From NCBI RefSeq assembly GCF_020525925.1, contig NZ_CP084876.1, forward strand, positions 1,426,001 through 1,490,000: a stretch of 64,000 nt of DNA, written 5' to 3'. Both the position numbers and the translations under genes were made by a program. Shown piece by piece: positions 27,637 to 38,359 of the stretch. This DNA comes from Klebsiella quasipneumoniae subsp. quasipneumoniae. GTDB lineage: Bacteria > Pseudomonadota > Gammaproteobacteria > Enterobacterales > Enterobacteriaceae. The notes below the pieces were generated by a model. It was not told the origin of the DNA, made no database searches, and saw nothing but the letters and a program-made list of their open reading frames with translations. Each line of letters starts with the position of its first letter. The stretch's first letter is position 1.

Positions 27637-28959
27637 TCAGAAGCGGTAGTTGAAGTTGGCGCCGTACAGCCAGGCGGTCCCTTCGGAGCGGAAGGTATAC
27701 GGGCCTTCCTTGATTTCCACATGCTGCCCGTGCATATAGGAAATCCCGACGTCAACCGACGCATCCTTGTTGAACGCGTAGGTGGTACCCGCGCTCAGCC
27801 ACAGGCGATCCTGGTCCGGAATGGAAATGGAGCGATTGTTGGCCGGTACCGGGCTGTCGTCGAAGGCGATACCGGTGCGGAAGGTCCAGTTATCGTCGTA
27901 ATAATAGGTCGTCCCCAGCGCTACGCGGTAGGCGTCCTTAAAGCCTTCCTCTTTATAGAACAGCGTCTGGCCGTTGCTGCCGGTGGCTTTCAGCTCCTGG
28001 AACTGGCTCCAGCTGGTGTAGGTCAGACTATAGTGGACCGCCCACTGCGGCGCCACGCGGTTATAGCCCGACAGTTCCCACATTTCCGGCAGGTTAAGGG
28101 TCAGTGAACCGTCGGTGGTCTGGCCGTTAGTACCCGCCGGCAGACCGAAGTTGCCAAGGATCTGGTTATAGGCCGCTGGCAGACTGCTGCGATAGTTACC
28201 GTCGAAATCGATCTTGACCTCGGAACGGTAGGTTAAACCGTAGCGGTTGTTCTTATCCAGCTCATAGAGGATACCGGCGTTCCAGCCAAAGCCCCACGCA
28301 TTGCCGTTAAGATGGGCGATCTGCGTGTCGGCTGGGATCTTCGCCACCTGGCCTGCCAGCGCCGGCGGCAGCGCGCCAGAGCCAGCGACAATCTGGCCCA
28401 GATCGCCTGCATAGCGCTCGATCTTCGCCTTAGCGTAGACCGCATCGAAACCTAAGCCAAAGCTCCAGTTGCTGTCGAGGCGATAGGCGCCGCTCAGGTT
28501 GAAGTTAGCCGTAGTCAGGTCGGTTTTACCGCCCATGCTGCCGGCCGCATAATCATCGTTATACTCTGTTGCCAGGCCGTAGTTGGAGGTGATGGACGCC
28601 CCCCAGCCGAACTGATCGTTAATCGGCGCGACAAAGTGGAAGTTGGGTACCCACGCCGTCGGGGCGATATTGTCCGCATTCAGGCTTTTGCCGGTGGGGG
28701 AAGTCCCGGAGACATTGACGCCCGGGTCGACAAAAACGGCGCCCGCCGACATAGTCGGACGGTCAAACATCATAATTAATGCCGGGTTACGACTGGCATT
28801 GCCTGCATCGTCTGCGATAGCCCCTTCACCGGAATAGGCCCGACCCAGCCCTGATGAAGAGAATTCGTTGAGCTGGAAGCCTGCTGACCAGGCCTGGGTG
28901 GAAACAAGTGCGACAGCCACTGCAAGGGCAGATTGGGTAAAGCGGGTTTTCTGGCTCAT
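27637..28959 (-). CDS. fadL: Long-chain fatty acid outer-membrane transporter FadL
   Basis: 440-residue beta-barrel that imports long-chain fatty acids. It has a signal peptide ([20 protein letters not shown], cleaved before AGFQLNE), the N-terminal hatch segment [18 protein letters not shown], a barrel of alternating strands and an aromatic C terminus (NFNYRF). It is highly similar to E. coli FadL, with differences in the long loop about residues 185-205. The start at 28959 is preferred because GAGG lies 8 bases upstream; the in-frame ATG at 28965 is too close to it. Repressed by FadR in E. coli, and both operators are visible upstream. Confidence 0.95.
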   Translation of the reverse strand: MSQKTRFTQSALAVAVALVSTQAWSAGFQLNEFSSSGLGRAYSGEGAIADDAGNASRNPALIMMFDRPTMSAGAVFVDPGVNVSGTSPTGKSLNADNIAPTAWVPNFHFVAPINDQFGWGASITSNYGLATEYNDDYAAGSMGGKTDLTTANFNLSGAYRLDSNWSFGLGFDAVYAKAKIERYAGDLGQIVAGSGALPPALAGQVAKIPADTQIAHLNGNAWGFGWNAGILYELDKNNRYGLTYRSEVKIDFDGNYRSSLPAAYNQILGNFGLPAGTNGQTTDGSLTLNLPEMWELSGYNRVAPQWAVHYSLTYTSWSQFQELKATGSNGQTLFYKEEGFKDAYRVALGTTYYYDDNWTFRTGIAFDDSPVPANNRSISIPDQDRLWLSAGTTYAFNKDASVDVGISYMHGQHVEIKEGPYTFRSEGTAWLYGANFNYRF

Positions 28960-29050
28960 GCCCATAACCTCATTGAGTTATTTTTTTTTAAACTATGTTA
29001 CATGCCGTAACAGAAGCGCGGAAGTGTAGGGTCTGCGGTACAACAGAGAA

Positions 29051-29062
29051 ATCAGACCAGTG
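29051..29062 (-). promoter_or_regulatory. FadR operator II of fadL
   Basis: On the minus strand reads CACTGGTCTGAT, matching the downstream FadR site of E. coli fadL as I recall it. It lies about 90 bp upstream of the fadL start codon. Confidence 0.75.
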
Positions 29063-29069
29063 CGCTGAG

Positions 29070-29086
29070 TATAGGTCTGACCAGAT
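29070..29086 (-). promoter_or_regulatory. FadR operator I of fadL
   Basis: On the minus strand reads ATCTGGTCAGACCTATA, a near-consensus FadR site (core TGGTCNGACC). Together with 29051-29062 it forms the tandem arrangement that represses fadL when long-chain acyl-CoA is absent. Confidence 0.88.
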
Positions 29087-29332
29087 GAGTTGTTGCAAGT
29101 TTGTTTATGAAGTTTTTCAATTGTGATAACAGAAACGCGATCCAGCTGGCAAAATTGTCGGGGGGAAGGCGACGGAGAAAAGGTGATTTTTGTTTTAGAT
29201 CATTTTTAAGTGTGATTTCTGTCACTTAACGCCGTGATAGCGATTCTCGGCTGGAGGCAAACCGGAGGGCGGGCGTAAAATAGGCACATTAATTGTCTGG
29301 CACCGCAGGTGCATATCCAGAGGAAATCTACG

Positions 29333-29617
29333 ATGAGTAAATGTAGCGCTGATGAAACCCCGGTTTGCTGCTGTATGGATGTTGGGACCATTGTCGACAA
29401 CACCGACTGCACCGCCTCATACAGCCGCGTATTCGCCAACCGTGCGGAAGCAGAGCAAATGCTCGCCGCGCTGAGCGAAAAAGCCCGCAGTGTGGAATCT
29501 GAACCGTGCAAAATTAATCCCGTCTTCGCCGACGTTGACGGCGGCGTAAAGCTGGATATCGATTTTGTGTTTAGCTGTGAAGCCGAATCCCTCATCTTCC
29601 AGCTGGGTCTGCGTTAA
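29333..29617 (+). CDS. yfcZ: YfcZ/YiiS-family protein (DUF406)
   Basis: 94-residue soluble protein of unknown function, matching E. coli YfcZ in position, length and sequence. The N terminus carries a dense cysteine cluster (C4, and CCC in TPVCCCMDVGT), with further Cys at TDCTA, EPCKI and FSCEA. The C-terminal half is a small alpha/beta domain. The start at 29333 follows an AGAGGAAAT site; upstream in-frame ATGs do not. It lies alone between fadL and fadI and has its own hairpin downstream. Confidence 0.92.
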   Translation: MSKCSADETPVCCCMDVGTIVDNTDCTASYSRVFANRAEAEQMLAALSEKARSVESEPCKINPVFADVDGGVKLDIDFVFSCEAESLIFQLGLR

Positions 29618-29630
29618 TCCCTCCGCTTAG

Positions 29631-29660
29631 CGCCCCGTGAACGGGGCGTTATCTTTTCTG
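29631..29660 (+). terminator. Terminator of yfcZ
   Basis: CGCCCCG (29631-29637) pairs with CGGGGCG (29642-29648) around TGAA, followed by a T-rich stretch (TTATCTTTTC). Confidence 0.7.
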
Positions 29661-29733
29661 TTCAATGTGTTTTGGCTCGCAATTTTTCGCTTCCCCGATT
29701 GGCTTAATGTAAAAAATTAGTTAACAATGTTAT

Positions 29734-29750
29734 CAGGTCAGACCACTTGG
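29734..29750 (+). promoter_or_regulatory. FadR operator upstream of fadIJ
   Basis: CAGGTCAGACCACTTGG, a close match to the FadR consensus (core GGTCNGACC), 26 bp before the fadI ATG. E. coli fadIJ is a FadR-repressed operon with a very similar site. Confidence 0.88.
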
Positions 29751-29775
29751 TTGTCTTGGTTAACAGGGGAGAGTT

Positions 29776-31086
29776 ATGAGTCAGGCATTACCGCTTATCA
29801 CCCGTCAGGGCGATCGCATTGCCATTGTCACAGGGTTACGCACGCCGTTTGCGCGTCAGGCGACGGCATTTCATGGCGTTCCTGCCGTTGATTTAGGAAA
29901 AATGGTGGTTGGCGAAATGCTGGCGCGCAGCGATATTCCTGTGGAAGCCATTGAACAGCTGGTCTTCGGTCAGGTCGTGCAGATGCCGGAGGCGCCGAAT
30001 ATCGCCCGGGAAATTGTGCTCGGTACCGGAATGAGCGTGCACACCGACGCCTACAGCGTCAGTCGCGCCTGCGCCACCAGCTTCCAGGCCGTGGCGAATG
30101 TCGCTGAAAGCCTGATGGCCGGCACCATCCGCGCCGGTATCGCCGGCGGTGCCGATTCCTCCTCTGTGCTGCCTGTCGGCGTCAGCAAAACGCTGGCCCG
30201 CGCGCTGGTCGATGCGAACAAAGCCCGCACGCTGAGCCAGAAACTAAAGCTGTTTTCCCGCCTGCGGCCGCGCGACCTGCTGCCGGTTCCCCCGGCGGTG
30301 GCGGAATATTCAACCGGCTTACGGATGGGCGATACCGCCGAACAGATGGCGAAAAGCTGGGGGATAAGCCGGGAACAACAGGATGCGCTGGCGCATCGAT
30401 CACACCAGCTGGCGGCTAAAGCCTGGGAAGAGGGAAAGCTGTCCGCGGAGGTGATGACCGCCTATGCGCCCCCCTTCCGCGAGCCGCTGGAGCAGGACAA
30501 CAACATCCGTAAAAATTCAACCCTCGCAGATTACCAAAAGTTACGCCCGGCCTTCGACCGTAAACATGGCACCGTTACCGCCGCCAACAGCACGCCGCTG
30601 ACGGATGGCGCGGCGGCGGTGATCCTGATGACCGAGTCGCGGGCCAAAGAGCTGGGTCTGACGCCGCTGGGTTATCTGCGCAGCTATGCCTTTACCGCCA
30701 TCGACGTCTGGCAGGATATGCTGCTGGGGCCCGCATGGTCCACGCCGCTGGCGCTGGAGCGCGCTGGCCTGACGCTGGCAGATCTCACGCTTATCGATAT
30801 GCACGAAGCTTTCGCCGCGCAGACGCTGGCCAATCTTCAGTGCCTGGCAAGCGACCGCTTTGCCCGCGAGGTGCTGGGGCGTGCGCAAGCCACCGGTGAG
30901 GTGGATGAGAGTAAATTTAACGTCCTCGGCGGCTCTATCGCCTACGGTCATCCCTTTGCCGCCACCGGCGCGCGGATGATCACCCAGACGCTGCATGAGC
31001 TGCGGCGACGGGGAGGGGGATTTGGTCTGGTGACGGCCTGCGCGGCAGGCGGTCTGGGCGCGGCGATGATTGTGGAGGCTGAATAA
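29776..31086 (+). CDS. fadI: 3-ketoacyl-CoA thiolase FadI
   Basis: 436-residue thiolase, beta subunit of the anaerobic/alternative fatty-acid beta-oxidation complex; cleaves 3-ketoacyl-CoA to acetyl-CoA and a shortened acyl-CoA. Active-site C99 is in SRACATSF; the C-terminal catalytic His and Cys are in [16 protein letters not shown] and [13 protein letters not shown]. Matches E. coli FadI (436). Its TAA overlaps the ATG of fadJ by one base, so the subunits are made in balance. Controlled by the FadR site just upstream. Confidence 0.96.
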   Translation: MSQALPLITRQGDRIAIVTGLRTPFARQATAFHGVPAVDLGKMVVGEMLARSDIPVEAIEQLVFGQVVQMPEAPNIAREIVLGTGMSVHTDAYSVSRACATSFQAVANVAESLMAGTIRAGIAGGADSSSVLPVGVSKTLARALVDANKARTLSQKLKLFSRLRPRDLLPVPPAVAEYSTGLRMGDTAEQMAKSWGISREQQDALAHRSHQLAAKAWEEGKLSAEVMTAYAPPFREPLEQDNNIRKNSTLADYQKLRPAFDRKHGTVTAANSTPLTDGAAAVILMTESRAKELGLTPLGYLRSYAFTAIDVWQDMLLGPAWSTPLALERAGLTLADLTLIDMHEAFAAQTLANLQCLASDRFAREVLGRAQATGEVDESKFNVLGGSIAYGHPFAATGARMITQTLHELRRRGGGFGLVTACAAGGLGAAMIVEAE

Positions 31087-33230
31087 TGGATACGGTTTCC
31101 GCTTTTAAGCTTGAAGTCCGTGCGGACAACATCGCGGTGATTACCATCGATGCCCCGGGTGAAAAAATGAATACCCTGAAGGCCGAGTTCGGCAATCAGG
31201 TGCGGGGACTGATACGCCAGATACGCGACGATAAGTCGGTGCGCGGCGTGGTATTTATCTCCGCCAAAGCCGATAACTTTATCGCCGGCGCAGATATCAA
31301 CATGATTGCCCGCTGCCGCAGCGCGCAGGAGGCGGAAGCGCTGGCCCGCCAGGGGCAGCAGATTATGGCCGAGATCCATGGCTTGTCGATTCCGGTCATT
31401 GCCGCCATCCATGGCGCTTGTCTGGGCGGCGGACTGGAGCTGGCGCTGGCCTGCCATGGCCGCATTTGTAGCGATGACGAAAAAACCCGACTCGGGTTGC
31501 CGGAGGTACAGCTTGGCCTGCTGCCGGGTTCCGGCGGGACGCAGCGTTTACCGCGGCTGATCGGCGTCAGTACGGCGCTGGATATGATGCTCACCGGCAG
31601 GCAGTTACGGCCGCGCCAGGCGCTGAAGGCCGGTCTGGTGGACGAGGTGGTGCCGCAGACAATTTTACTGCAGACGGCGGTGGAGCTGGCGCTGAAGGGG
31701 CGCCCGGCCAGCCGCGAGGTGCCTGTTCGCGAACGCGTGCTGGCGGGCCCCCTGGGTCGCCATCTGTTATTCCAGTACGTCGGCAAGCAAACGCAGCGCA
31801 AGACCCAGGGCAACTACCCGGCGGTGAAGCGAATTTTGCAGGTCGTCGAGAATGGTCTGGCCCATGGCTGCAGCAGCGGTTACGCCGAAGAGGCCCGCGC
31901 GTTTGGCGAACTGGCGATGACCCCGCAGTCGCAGGCGCTGCGATCGATCTTCTTTGCCAGTACCGATCTGAAAAAAGACCGTGGCGCCGAGGCGGAACCC
32001 GCTCCGCTGAGAAGCGTTGCCGTCCTGGGCGGCGGCCTGATGGGCGGGGGGATCGCCTATGTGACTGCCTGTAAAGGCGGACTGCCGGTGCGAATCAAAG
32101 ATATTCAGCCGGGCGGGATCAACCACGCCTTAAAGTACAGCTGGGATCTGCTGAACAAACAGGTTCGCCAGCGTCGACTGCGCCCCAGCGAGCGCGATCG
32201 TCAACTGGCGCTGATCACAGGCACTACCGACTATCAGGGCTTTACCCATCGCGACGTGGTGATTGAGGCGGTATTCGAGGACCTGGCGCTGAAACAGCGG
32301 ATGGTCAGTGAAGTGGAGCAAAACGGCGGGCCGCAGACTATCTTTGCCTCGAATACTTCGTCGTTACCGATAGGCGATATAGCCGCCCATGCCAGCCACC
32401 CTGAGCGGGTGATCGGCCTGCACTTTTTCAGTCCGGTGGAGAAAATGCCGCTGGTTGAGGTGATCCCGCATAAAGGAACCGATCCGCAGACCATCGCCAC
32501 GGTGGTGCAACTGGCTAAACGTCAGGGGAAAACGCCGATCGTGGTGGCGGACAAAGCGGGCTTCTATGTAAACCGCATCCTCGCGCCGTATATAAATGAA
32601 GCGATGCGCCTGCTGGTGGAGGGAGAACCGGTTGAGGTGATTGATAAGGCGCTGGTGAAATTCGGTTTCCCGGTGGGACCGGTTCAACTGCTGGATGAAG
32701 TGGGTATTGATACCAGCACCAAAATTATTCCCGTGCTGGAGAATGCCTTTGGAGAGCGTTTCAGCCCGCCTGCAAACATCATTGACGCGATTTTGAAGGA
32801 CGATCGCAAAGGTAGAAAAAATAATCGTGGTTTCTATCTTTATGAGACAAAAGGGCGTAAAAGCAAAAAACGGCCCGACCCGGCAGTCTATCCGCTGCTG
32901 GGCATCGACCGCCCCCAGTCGCGGTTGTCTGCGCAGCAGGTGGCGGAGCGCTGTGTGATGATGATGCTTAACGAGGCGGCGCGCTGCTTTGATGAGCAGA
33001 TTATCCGTAGCGCGCGCGATGGTGATATCGGCGCCGTATTTGGTATAGGGTTTCCGCCATTTCTTGGCGGCCCGTTCCGGTATATGGATACTATCGGCGC
33101 GGGTGAAGTTGCCGCGATCCTGCAGCGCCTGGCCGCCCAGTACGGCCCACGTTTTACACCCTGTGACACTTTATTACGCATGGCCGAACAGGGGACCACC
33201 TTTTGGCCAGCGGATGAACGGATGACCTAA
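31086..33230 (+). CDS. fadJ: Multifunctional beta-oxidation protein FadJ
   Basis: 714-residue alpha subunit joining an N-terminal enoyl-CoA hydratase/isomerase (about 1-190; [18 protein letters not shown], and catalytic Glu in [18 protein letters not shown]) to a 3-hydroxyacyl-CoA dehydrogenase (NAD site [16 protein letters not shown] near 315; [17 protein letters not shown]). Works with FadI on fatty acids, mainly under anaerobic conditions in E. coli. Length equals the E. coli protein. No terminator is obvious in the 209-bp gap before sixA. Confidence 0.96.
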   Translation: MDTVSAFKLEVRADNIAVITIDAPGEKMNTLKAEFGNQVRGLIRQIRDDKSVRGVVFISAKADNFIAGADINMIARCRSAQEAEALARQGQQIMAEIHGLSIPVIAAIHGACLGGGLELALACHGRICSDDEKTRLGLPEVQLGLLPGSGGTQRLPRLIGVSTALDMMLTGRQLRPRQALKAGLVDEVVPQTILLQTAVELALKGRPASREVPVRERVLAGPLGRHLLFQYVGKQTQRKTQGNYPAVKRILQVVENGLAHGCSSGYAEEARAFGELAMTPQSQALRSIFFASTDLKKDRGAEAEPAPLRSVAVLGGGLMGGGIAYVTACKGGLPVRIKDIQPGGINHALKYSWDLLNKQVRQRRLRPSERDRQLALITGTTDYQGFTHRDVVIEAVFEDLALKQRMVSEVEQNGGPQTIFASNTSSLPIGDIAAHASHPERVIGLHFFSPVEKMPLVEVIPHKGTDPQTIATVVQLAKRQGKTPIVVADKAGFYVNRILAPYINEAMRLLVEGEPVEVIDKALVKFGFPVGPVQLLDEVGIDTSTKIIPVLENAFGERFSPPANIIDAILKDDRKGRKNNRGFYLYETKGRKSKKRPDPAVYPLLGIDRPQSRLSAQQVAERCVMMMLNEAARCFDEQIIRSARDGDIGAVFGIGFPPFLGGPFRYMDTIGAGEVAAILQRLAAQYGPRFTPCDTLLRMAEQGTTFWPADERMT

Positions 33231-33439
33231 GTTATGGTCAAAGAAGGTAAATCCGGCTGCGGATGACGCTGTTGATTGGCTGTTTTGTAAACAATCATTG
33301 ACTATACTTACGCCATTGAGGTAAAAAACAGCGTTTCATTCGTTGAATGGATCAGGCACAATGCCCGGCCACCGGGTCACCTGCGTATTGTCTTCGCAGG
33401 CCAAACTACGGTGCTTCTGGTTAACAAAAGCGGTGCAAT

Positions 33440-33925
33440 ATGCAAGTTTTTATTATGCGTCACGGCGACGCTGCCCTCGATGCAGCCAGCGACTCGGTTC
33501 GTCCATTAACCGTATGCGGTTGTGATGAGTCTCGTCAGATGGCAACCTGGCTGAAAGGTCAAAAAGTGGATATTGAGCGCGTTCTTGTCAGTCCCTATCT
33601 GCGTGCGGAACAGACGCTGGATATTGTTGGGGAGTGCATGAACCTGCCGAAACATGTCGACGTGATGCCGGAACTCACGCCGTGCGGCGATGTGGGAATG
33701 GTGAGCGCCTATCTGCAGGCGCTGGCAAATGAAGGCGTGGCGACGGCGCTGGTCGTCTCCCACCTGCCGCTGGTGGGGTACCTGGTCTCAGAGCTGTGCC
33801 CGGGGGAAACGCCCCCGATGTTCACCACCTCGGCTATCGCCTGCGTTAATCTGGACGCCGACGGCAAGGGTGAATACCTCTGGCAGAAAAGCCCCTGCAA
33901 TCTCAAGATGGCCAACGCCATCTGA
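33440..33925 (+). CDS. sixA: Phosphohistidine phosphatase SixA
   Basis: 161-residue histidine phosphatase with the RHG motif at the N terminus (MQVFIMRHGD, nucleophile H8), a second catalytic Arg in SPYLRAEQT and His in VSHLPLVGYL. In E. coli it removes phosphate from the HPt domain of ArcB and acts on the nitrogen phosphotransferase protein NPr. The ATG at 33440 gives the conserved length. The 209-bp upstream gap may carry its promoter (a TTGACT is at 33298). Convergent with smrB, 18 bp apart. Confidence 0.94.
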   Translation: MQVFIMRHGDAALDAASDSVRPLTVCGCDESRQMATWLKGQKVDIERVLVSPYLRAEQTLDIVGECMNLPKHVDVMPELTPCGDVGMVSAYLQALANEGVATALVVSHLPLVGYLVSELCPGETPPMFTTSAIACVNLDADGKGEYLWQKSPCNLKMANAI

Positions 33926-33943
33926 CGACCCCGGAGCTCGCCG

Positions 33944-34495
33944 TCAAGGCAGCTCCGGCGGTTGCCACTCCTCGACCTCAATCAGAATCAGCAGTGCGGC
34001 GTCACCGCCGTACTCTTTTGGCGCCTGATGAAAAGCCATGATGTGTGGATGCTGCGCCAGCCACAGCGGGGTTTGCTGTTTGAGAATGTGCTTACCGTGC
34101 CCGTGCATCACGCAGGCGCAAAACACATGCTCGCGGCGGCAGGCGGCAATCAGCGCGCCCAGTTCCTGTTTGGCCTGCTGCTGGGTGAGCCCATGCAGAT
34201 CGAGAAACAGTTCCGGCGAATAATCCCCACGGCGCAGCTTTTTCAGCTCAAAATGGCTGACGTCGGCGCGGACATATTTTGTCGAGCCTTCGGTATTCAG
34301 TAACGGCTGAAACTCATCGGAAAAATAGTGGCTGTTGTCGGCCTGTTCCTGCAGCAGACGCTTAGGGGCAACCTCGGTGATTTTCTTGCGCTGCGGGCGG
34401 TGAACGATGGTGTCCTGTTTGATCTTCCGCGTGCCGGTCATCAGCTGACGGAACAGCGCCTGATCCTCCTCGCTAAGCGATGTCTTCTTTTTCAT
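33944..34495 (-). CDS. smrB: Ribosome rescue endonuclease SmrB
   Basis: 183-residue protein with a basic N-terminal extension and a C-terminal Smr domain (about 95-180): [10 protein letters not shown] (the DLHG motif) and the HGHGKHILK catalytic loop. In E. coli SmrB binds collided ribosomes and cuts mRNA between them, feeding tmRNA rescue. Divergent from prmB across 167 bp. The ATG at 34495 gives [15 protein letters not shown], matching the family. Confidence 0.94.
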   Translation of the reverse strand: MKKKTSLSEEDQALFRQLMTGTRKIKQDTIVHRPQRKKITEVAPKRLLQEQADNSHYFSDEFQPLLNTEGSTKYVRADVSHFELKKLRRGDYSPELFLDLHGLTQQQAKQELGALIAACRREHVFCACVMHGHGKHILKQQTPLWLAQHPHIMAFHQAPKEYGGDAALLILIEVEEWQPPELP

Positions 34496-34662
34496 TGTCC
34501 GCTCTCATTAATACTTTGCGCTAGTTTACCCGACTCAATATCCCTTCGGGCAAGGAAAACCTGTTTTTTCCCCCGCCACCCCACGCAAGAATGCTGATTT
34601 ATCGCCGTCTTCATGGCACACTAGCCGCCGAATTTATAGCAGAGTGTGCCCTGGAGGATGTC

Positions 34663-35595
34663 GTGGATAAAATTTTTGTTGATGAGGCAGTCAATGAGCT
34701 GCATACCATTCAGGACATGCTGCGCTGGGCGGTAAGCCGTTTCAGCGCTGCTAATATCTGGTACGGTCACGGGACTGACAACCCATGGGACGAGGCGGTA
34801 CAGCTGGTGCTGCCTTCGCTGTATCTGCCGCTGGATATTCCGGAAGATATGCGCACTGCGCGCCTGACCTCCAGCGAGAAACACCGCATTGTAGAGCGGG
34901 TGATTCGCCGCGTGAACGAGCGTATTCCCGTCGCCTATCTGACCAACAAAGCGTGGTTCTGCGGCCATGAGTTTTACGTCGATGAGCGAGTGCTGGTGCC
35001 GCGCTCCCCGATCGGCGAACTGATCAATAACCAGTTTGCCGGGCTGATTACCCATAAGCCGCAGCATATTCTTGATATGTGCACCGGCAGCGGCTGCATC
35101 GCCATTGCCTGCGCCTATGCCTTCCCGGAAGCTGAAGTCGACGCCGTGGATATCTCCCCGGACGCGCTGGCCGTCGCCGAGCACAATGTGGAATCCCATG
35201 GCCTGATCCATCACGTGACGCCGATCCGTTCCGACCTGTTCCGCGACCTGCCGAAGCTACAATACGATCTGATCGTCACTAATCCGCCGTATGTCGATGA
35301 AGAGGACATGGCCGATCTGCCGGAAGAGTATGAGCATGAGCCGGTTCTGGGTCTGGCCTCCGGAAGCGATGGCCTGAAGCTGACGCGCCGCATCCTCGGC
35401 AATGCGCCGGATTATCTCAGCGACGACGGGATTCTGATTTGTGAAGTCGGTAACAGCATGGTACATCTGATGGAGCAGTATCCGGACGTGCCGTTTACCT
35501 GGCTTGAGTTTGATAACGGCGGCGACGGCGTCTTTATGCTGACCAAACAGCAGCTGATTGACGCTCGCGCGCACTTCGGTATTTATAAAGACTAA
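34663..35595 (+). CDS. prmB: Ribosomal protein uL3 glutamine methyltransferase PrmB
   Basis: 310-residue class I AdoMet methyltransferase that methylates a glutamine of ribosomal protein uL3. The AdoMet site is [19 protein letters not shown] and the catalytic NPPY is in [15 protein letters not shown]. The GTG start at 34663 ([10 protein letters not shown]) is chosen because GGAGG lies just upstream and it gives exactly the E. coli length; the longer in-frame frame from 34591 is not conserved. Followed at 42 bp by aroC. Confidence 0.95.
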   Translation: MDKIFVDEAVNELHTIQDMLRWAVSRFSAANIWYGHGTDNPWDEAVQLVLPSLYLPLDIPEDMRTARLTSSEKHRIVERVIRRVNERIPVAYLTNKAWFCGHEFYVDERVLVPRSPIGELINNQFAGLITHKPQHILDMCTGSGCIAIACAYAFPEAEVDAVDISPDALAVAEHNVESHGLIHHVTPIRSDLFRDLPKLQYDLIVTNPPYVDEEDMADLPEEYEHEPVLGLASGSDGLKLTRRILGNAPDYLSDDGILICEVGNSMVHLMEQYPDVPFTWLEFDNGGDGVFMLTKQQLIDARAHFGIYKD

Positions 35596-35637
35596 AAAAA
35601 ACAACACGCCAACATAACGACAAAGAATGGAGCCGTG

Positions 35638-36723
35638 ATGGCAGGAAATACAATTGGACAACTCTTTCGCGTCACCACCTTCGGCGAGTCGCACGGCCTG
35701 GCGCTGGGCTGCATCGTTGACGGCGTGCCGCCGGGCATTCCGCTGACCGAAGCCGATCTGCAGCACGACCTCGATCGTCGTCGCCCGGGTACCTCGCGTT
35801 ACACCACGCAGCGTCGCGAGCCGGATCAGGTCAAAATCCTCTCCGGCGTCTTCGAAGGCGTCACCACCGGGACCAGTATCGGGCTGCTGATTGAGAACAC
35901 CGATCAGCGCTCGCAGGATTACGGCGCGATCAAAGATCTGTTCCGTCCTGGCCATGCGGATTACACCTACGAGCAAAAGTATGGTCTGCGCGACTATCGC
36001 GGCGGCGGTCGCTCCTCCGCCCGCGAAACCGCGATGCGCGTGGCGGCCGGGGCGATTGCCAAAAAATTCCTCGCCGCGAAGTTCGGCATCGTCATTCGCG
36101 GCTGCCTGACGCAGATGGGCGACATTCCGCTGGCCATTAAAGACTGGGATCAGGTTGAACAGAATCCTTTCTTCTGCCCGGACCCGGAGAAAATCGACGC
36201 TCTCGATGAACTGATGCGCGGTCTGAAAAAAGAGGGCGACTCCATTGGCGCCAAAGTGACCGTCGTCGCCGACGGCGTACCGCCGGGCCTTGGCGAGCCG
36301 GTCTTTGACCGCCTTGACGCCGATATCGCCCACGCGCTGATGAGCATCAACGCCGTGAAAGGCGTGGAGATTGGCGACGGTTTCGACGTGGTGAAGCTGC
36401 GCGGCAGCGAAAACCGCGATGAGATCACCAAAGCCGGATTCCAGAGCAACCACGCCGGCGGCATTCTTGGCGGCATCAGCAGCGGTCAGCAGATCGTTGC
36501 CAACATCGCGCTGAAGCCGACCTCCAGTATTACCGTTCCCGGTCATACCATTAACCGCTTTGGCGAAGAGGTGGAGATGATCACCAAAGGGCGTCACGAT
36601 CCGTGCGTCGGCATACGCGCCGTACCGATCGCTGAGGCGATGCTGGCGATTGTCTTAATGGATCACTTTATGCGTCAGCGCGCGCAGAATGGCGACGTGA
36701 CGACGACAATTCCACGCTGGTAA
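35638..36723 (+). CDS. aroC: Chorismate synthase AroC
   Basis: 361-residue FMN-dependent enzyme making chorismate from EPSP, the last shared step of aromatic synthesis. Signatures [18 protein letters not shown] (N-terminal) and [18 protein letters not shown] are present with the active-site His and Arg residues. The ATG at 35638 follows GGAG; a GTG directly before it (35635) is in frame but less likely. Starts a tight run aroC-mepA-yfcA-epmC-yfcL (gaps or overlaps of -1 to 31 bp). Confidence 0.96.
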   Translation: MAGNTIGQLFRVTTFGESHGLALGCIVDGVPPGIPLTEADLQHDLDRRRPGTSRYTTQRREPDQVKILSGVFEGVTTGTSIGLLIENTDQRSQDYGAIKDLFRPGHADYTYEQKYGLRDYRGGGRSSARETAMRVAAGAIAKKFLAAKFGIVIRGCLTQMGDIPLAIKDWDQVEQNPFFCPDPEKIDALDELMRGLKKEGDSIGAKVTVVADGVPPGLGEPVFDRLDADIAHALMSINAVKGVEIGDGFDVVKLRGSENRDEITKAGFQSNHAGGILGGISSGQQIVANIALKPTSSITVPGHTINRFGEEVEMITKGRHDPCVGIRAVPIAEAMLAIVLMDHFMRQRAQNGDVTTTIPRW

Positions 36724-36725
36724 CC

Positions 36726-37550
36726 ATGAAAAACACCGTTATCGCCCTGCTGGCGCTGCTGGCCAGCGCCGGCAGCCTGGCCGCCACGCCATGGCAGAAG
36801 ATATCCCAGCCAATTGGCGGCAGCGCGCAGTCGATTGGCGCGTTCTCCAATGGCTGTATCGTTGGCGCCGAGGCGCTGCCGCTGAACGCCGCCGGCTATC
36901 AGGTGATGCGTACCGATCAGCGTCGCTACTTCGGTCATCCGGATCTGGTTCAGTTTATTCAGCGCCTGAGCAATCAGGTGCACAATAAAGGCATGGGGAC
37001 CGTGCTGATTGGCGACATGGGGATGCCGGCAGGCGGCCGCTTTAACGGCGGCCACGCCAGCCATCAGACGGGCCTCGATGTCGATATCTTCCTCCAGCTG
37101 CCGCAGACGCGCTGGACATCGTCCCAGTTGCTGAAGCCGCAGGCCCTGGATCTGGTCGCCAGCGATGGCAAACGCGTGGTGCCGTCGCTGTGGAGTCCGC
37201 AAATCAGCCAGCTGATCAAGCTGGCGGCGGAAGATAGCGAAGTGACCCGCATCTTCGTCAACCCGGCGATTAAACAGCAGCTGTGTCTGGATGCGGGCAA
37301 CGACCGCCAGTGGCTGCGCAAAGTTCGTCCCTGGTTCCAGCATCGCGCCCATATGCACGTCCGTCTGCGCTGCCCGGCGGGCAGCCTGGAGTGCGAAGAT
37401 CAGGCGCCGCCGCCGGCCGGCGATGGCTGCGGTGCGGAGCTGCAGAGCTGGTTCGAGCCACCTAAACCCGGGTCTACCCCACCTGTGAAGAAGACGCCGC
37501 CGCCGTTGCCGCCTTCCTGCCAGGCGCTACTGGATGAGCATGTGCTGTAA
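36726..37550 (+). CDS. mepA: Murein endopeptidase MepA
   Basis: 274-residue periplasmic LAS-type metallopeptidase that cuts D-Ala-mDAP crosslinks in peptidoglycan and is insensitive to penicillin. Signal peptide [20 protein letters not shown]; zinc ligands in [16 protein letters not shown] and in [12 protein letters not shown]. The C terminus is proline-rich ([20 protein letters not shown]), slightly longer than I recall for E. coli. Starts 2 bp after aroC and overlaps yfcA by one base. Confidence 0.95.
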   Translation: MKNTVIALLALLASAGSLAATPWQKISQPIGGSAQSIGAFSNGCIVGAEALPLNAAGYQVMRTDQRRYFGHPDLVQFIQRLSNQVHNKGMGTVLIGDMGMPAGGRFNGGHASHQTGLDVDIFLQLPQTRWTSSQLLKPQALDLVASDGKRVVPSLWSPQISQLIKLAAEDSEVTRIFVNPAIKQQLCLDAGNDRQWLRKVRPWFQHRAHMHVRLRCPAGSLECEDQAPPPAGDGCGAELQSWFEPPKPGSTPPVKKTPPPLPPSCQALLDEHVL

Positions 37551-38359
37551 TGGATAGTTTTATCGAGTTGTTTTCCGTATCGCCGCTAGTGCTGGTGGTG
37601 CTTTTCTTTGTCGCCATCCTGGCCGGTTTTATTGACTCACTGGCCGGGGGCGGGGGCTTACTGACCGTGCCGGCGCTAATGGCCGCCGGTATGCCGCCGG
37701 CCCAGGCGCTGGCGACCAATAAGCTGCAGGCCTGCGGCGGATCGCTGTCGGCGACCCTCTATTTTGTCCGCCGCAAGGTGGTCAATCTCGCCGATCAGAA
37801 GCTGAATATTCTGATGACCTTTATCGGTTCAACCGCCGGCGCGCTGCTGGTCCAGCACGTGCAGTCCGATATTCTTAAGCAGATCCTGCCGTTGCTGGTG
37901 ATCGGCATCGGTCTCTATTTTCTGCTGATGCCGAAACTGGGCGAAGCGGACCGACAGCGTCGTCTCTACGGCCTGCCGTTTGCGCTGGTCGCCGGCGGCA
38001 GCGTCGGGTTTTACGATGGCTTTTTCGGCCCCGGCGCCGGTTCGTTTTATGCGCTGGCGTTTGTCACTCTGGCCGGGTTTAACCTGGCGAAGTCGACGGC
38101 CCACGCCAAACTGCTCAACGCCACCTCGAACGTCGGCGGCCTGCTGCTGTTTATTATCGGCGGAAAGGTTATCTGGGCCACCGGCTTTGTGATGATGGCC
38201 GGCCAGTTTATTGGCGCCCGCGCCGGCTCCCGGCTGGTGCTGAGCAAAGGGCAATCGCTGATCCGACCGATGATCGTTATCGTTTCGGCGGTGATGAGCG
38301 CGAAACTTCTCTACGACAGCCACGGGGCTGAGATTTTGCAGTGGTTGGGAATTCATTAA
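37550..38359 (+). CDS. yfcA: TSUP-family membrane protein YfcA
   Basis: 269-residue inner-membrane protein of the TauE/SafE (sulfite/organosulfur exporter) family, with about eight hydrophobic helices and the family glycine-rich segments GFIDSLAGGGGLLTVPAL and GFYDGFFGPGAGSF. Substrate not known. One-base overlaps with mepA before it and epmC after it (TAATG) show co-translation in the aroC operon. Confidence 0.93.
   Translation: MDSFIELFSVSPLVLVVLFFVAILAGFIDSLAGGGGLLTVPALMAAGMPPAQALATNKLQACGGSLSATLYFVRRKVVNLADQKLNILMTFIGSTAGALLVQHVQSDILKQILPLLVIGIGLYFLLMPKLGEADRQRRLYGLPFALVAGGSVGFYDGFFGPGAGSFYALAFVTLAGFNLAKSTAHAKLLNATSNVGGLLLFIIGGKVIWATGFVMMAGQFIGARAGSRLVLSKGQSLIRPMIVIVSAVMSAKLLYDSHGAEILQWLGIH

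Larger units (their letters stand above)
28960..29332. other. fadL-yfcZ divergent regulatory region
   Basis: 373 bp holding the fadL promoter with two FadR operators (listed separately) and the yfcZ leader. The stretch 29180-29230 is AT-rich and includes a TGTGATTTCTGTCAC segment near 29210 that resembles a CRP site; fadL is CRP-activated in E. coli, but this lies nearer yfcZ, so the target is unclear. Confidence 0.5.

Noticed and set aside
35257..36597. Long minus-strand frame opposite aroC, and similar frames opposite fabB, mnmC and others
   Set aside because: Shadow frames of GC-rich coding DNA; no recognisable domains or ribosome sites, and the plus-strand genes are certain.
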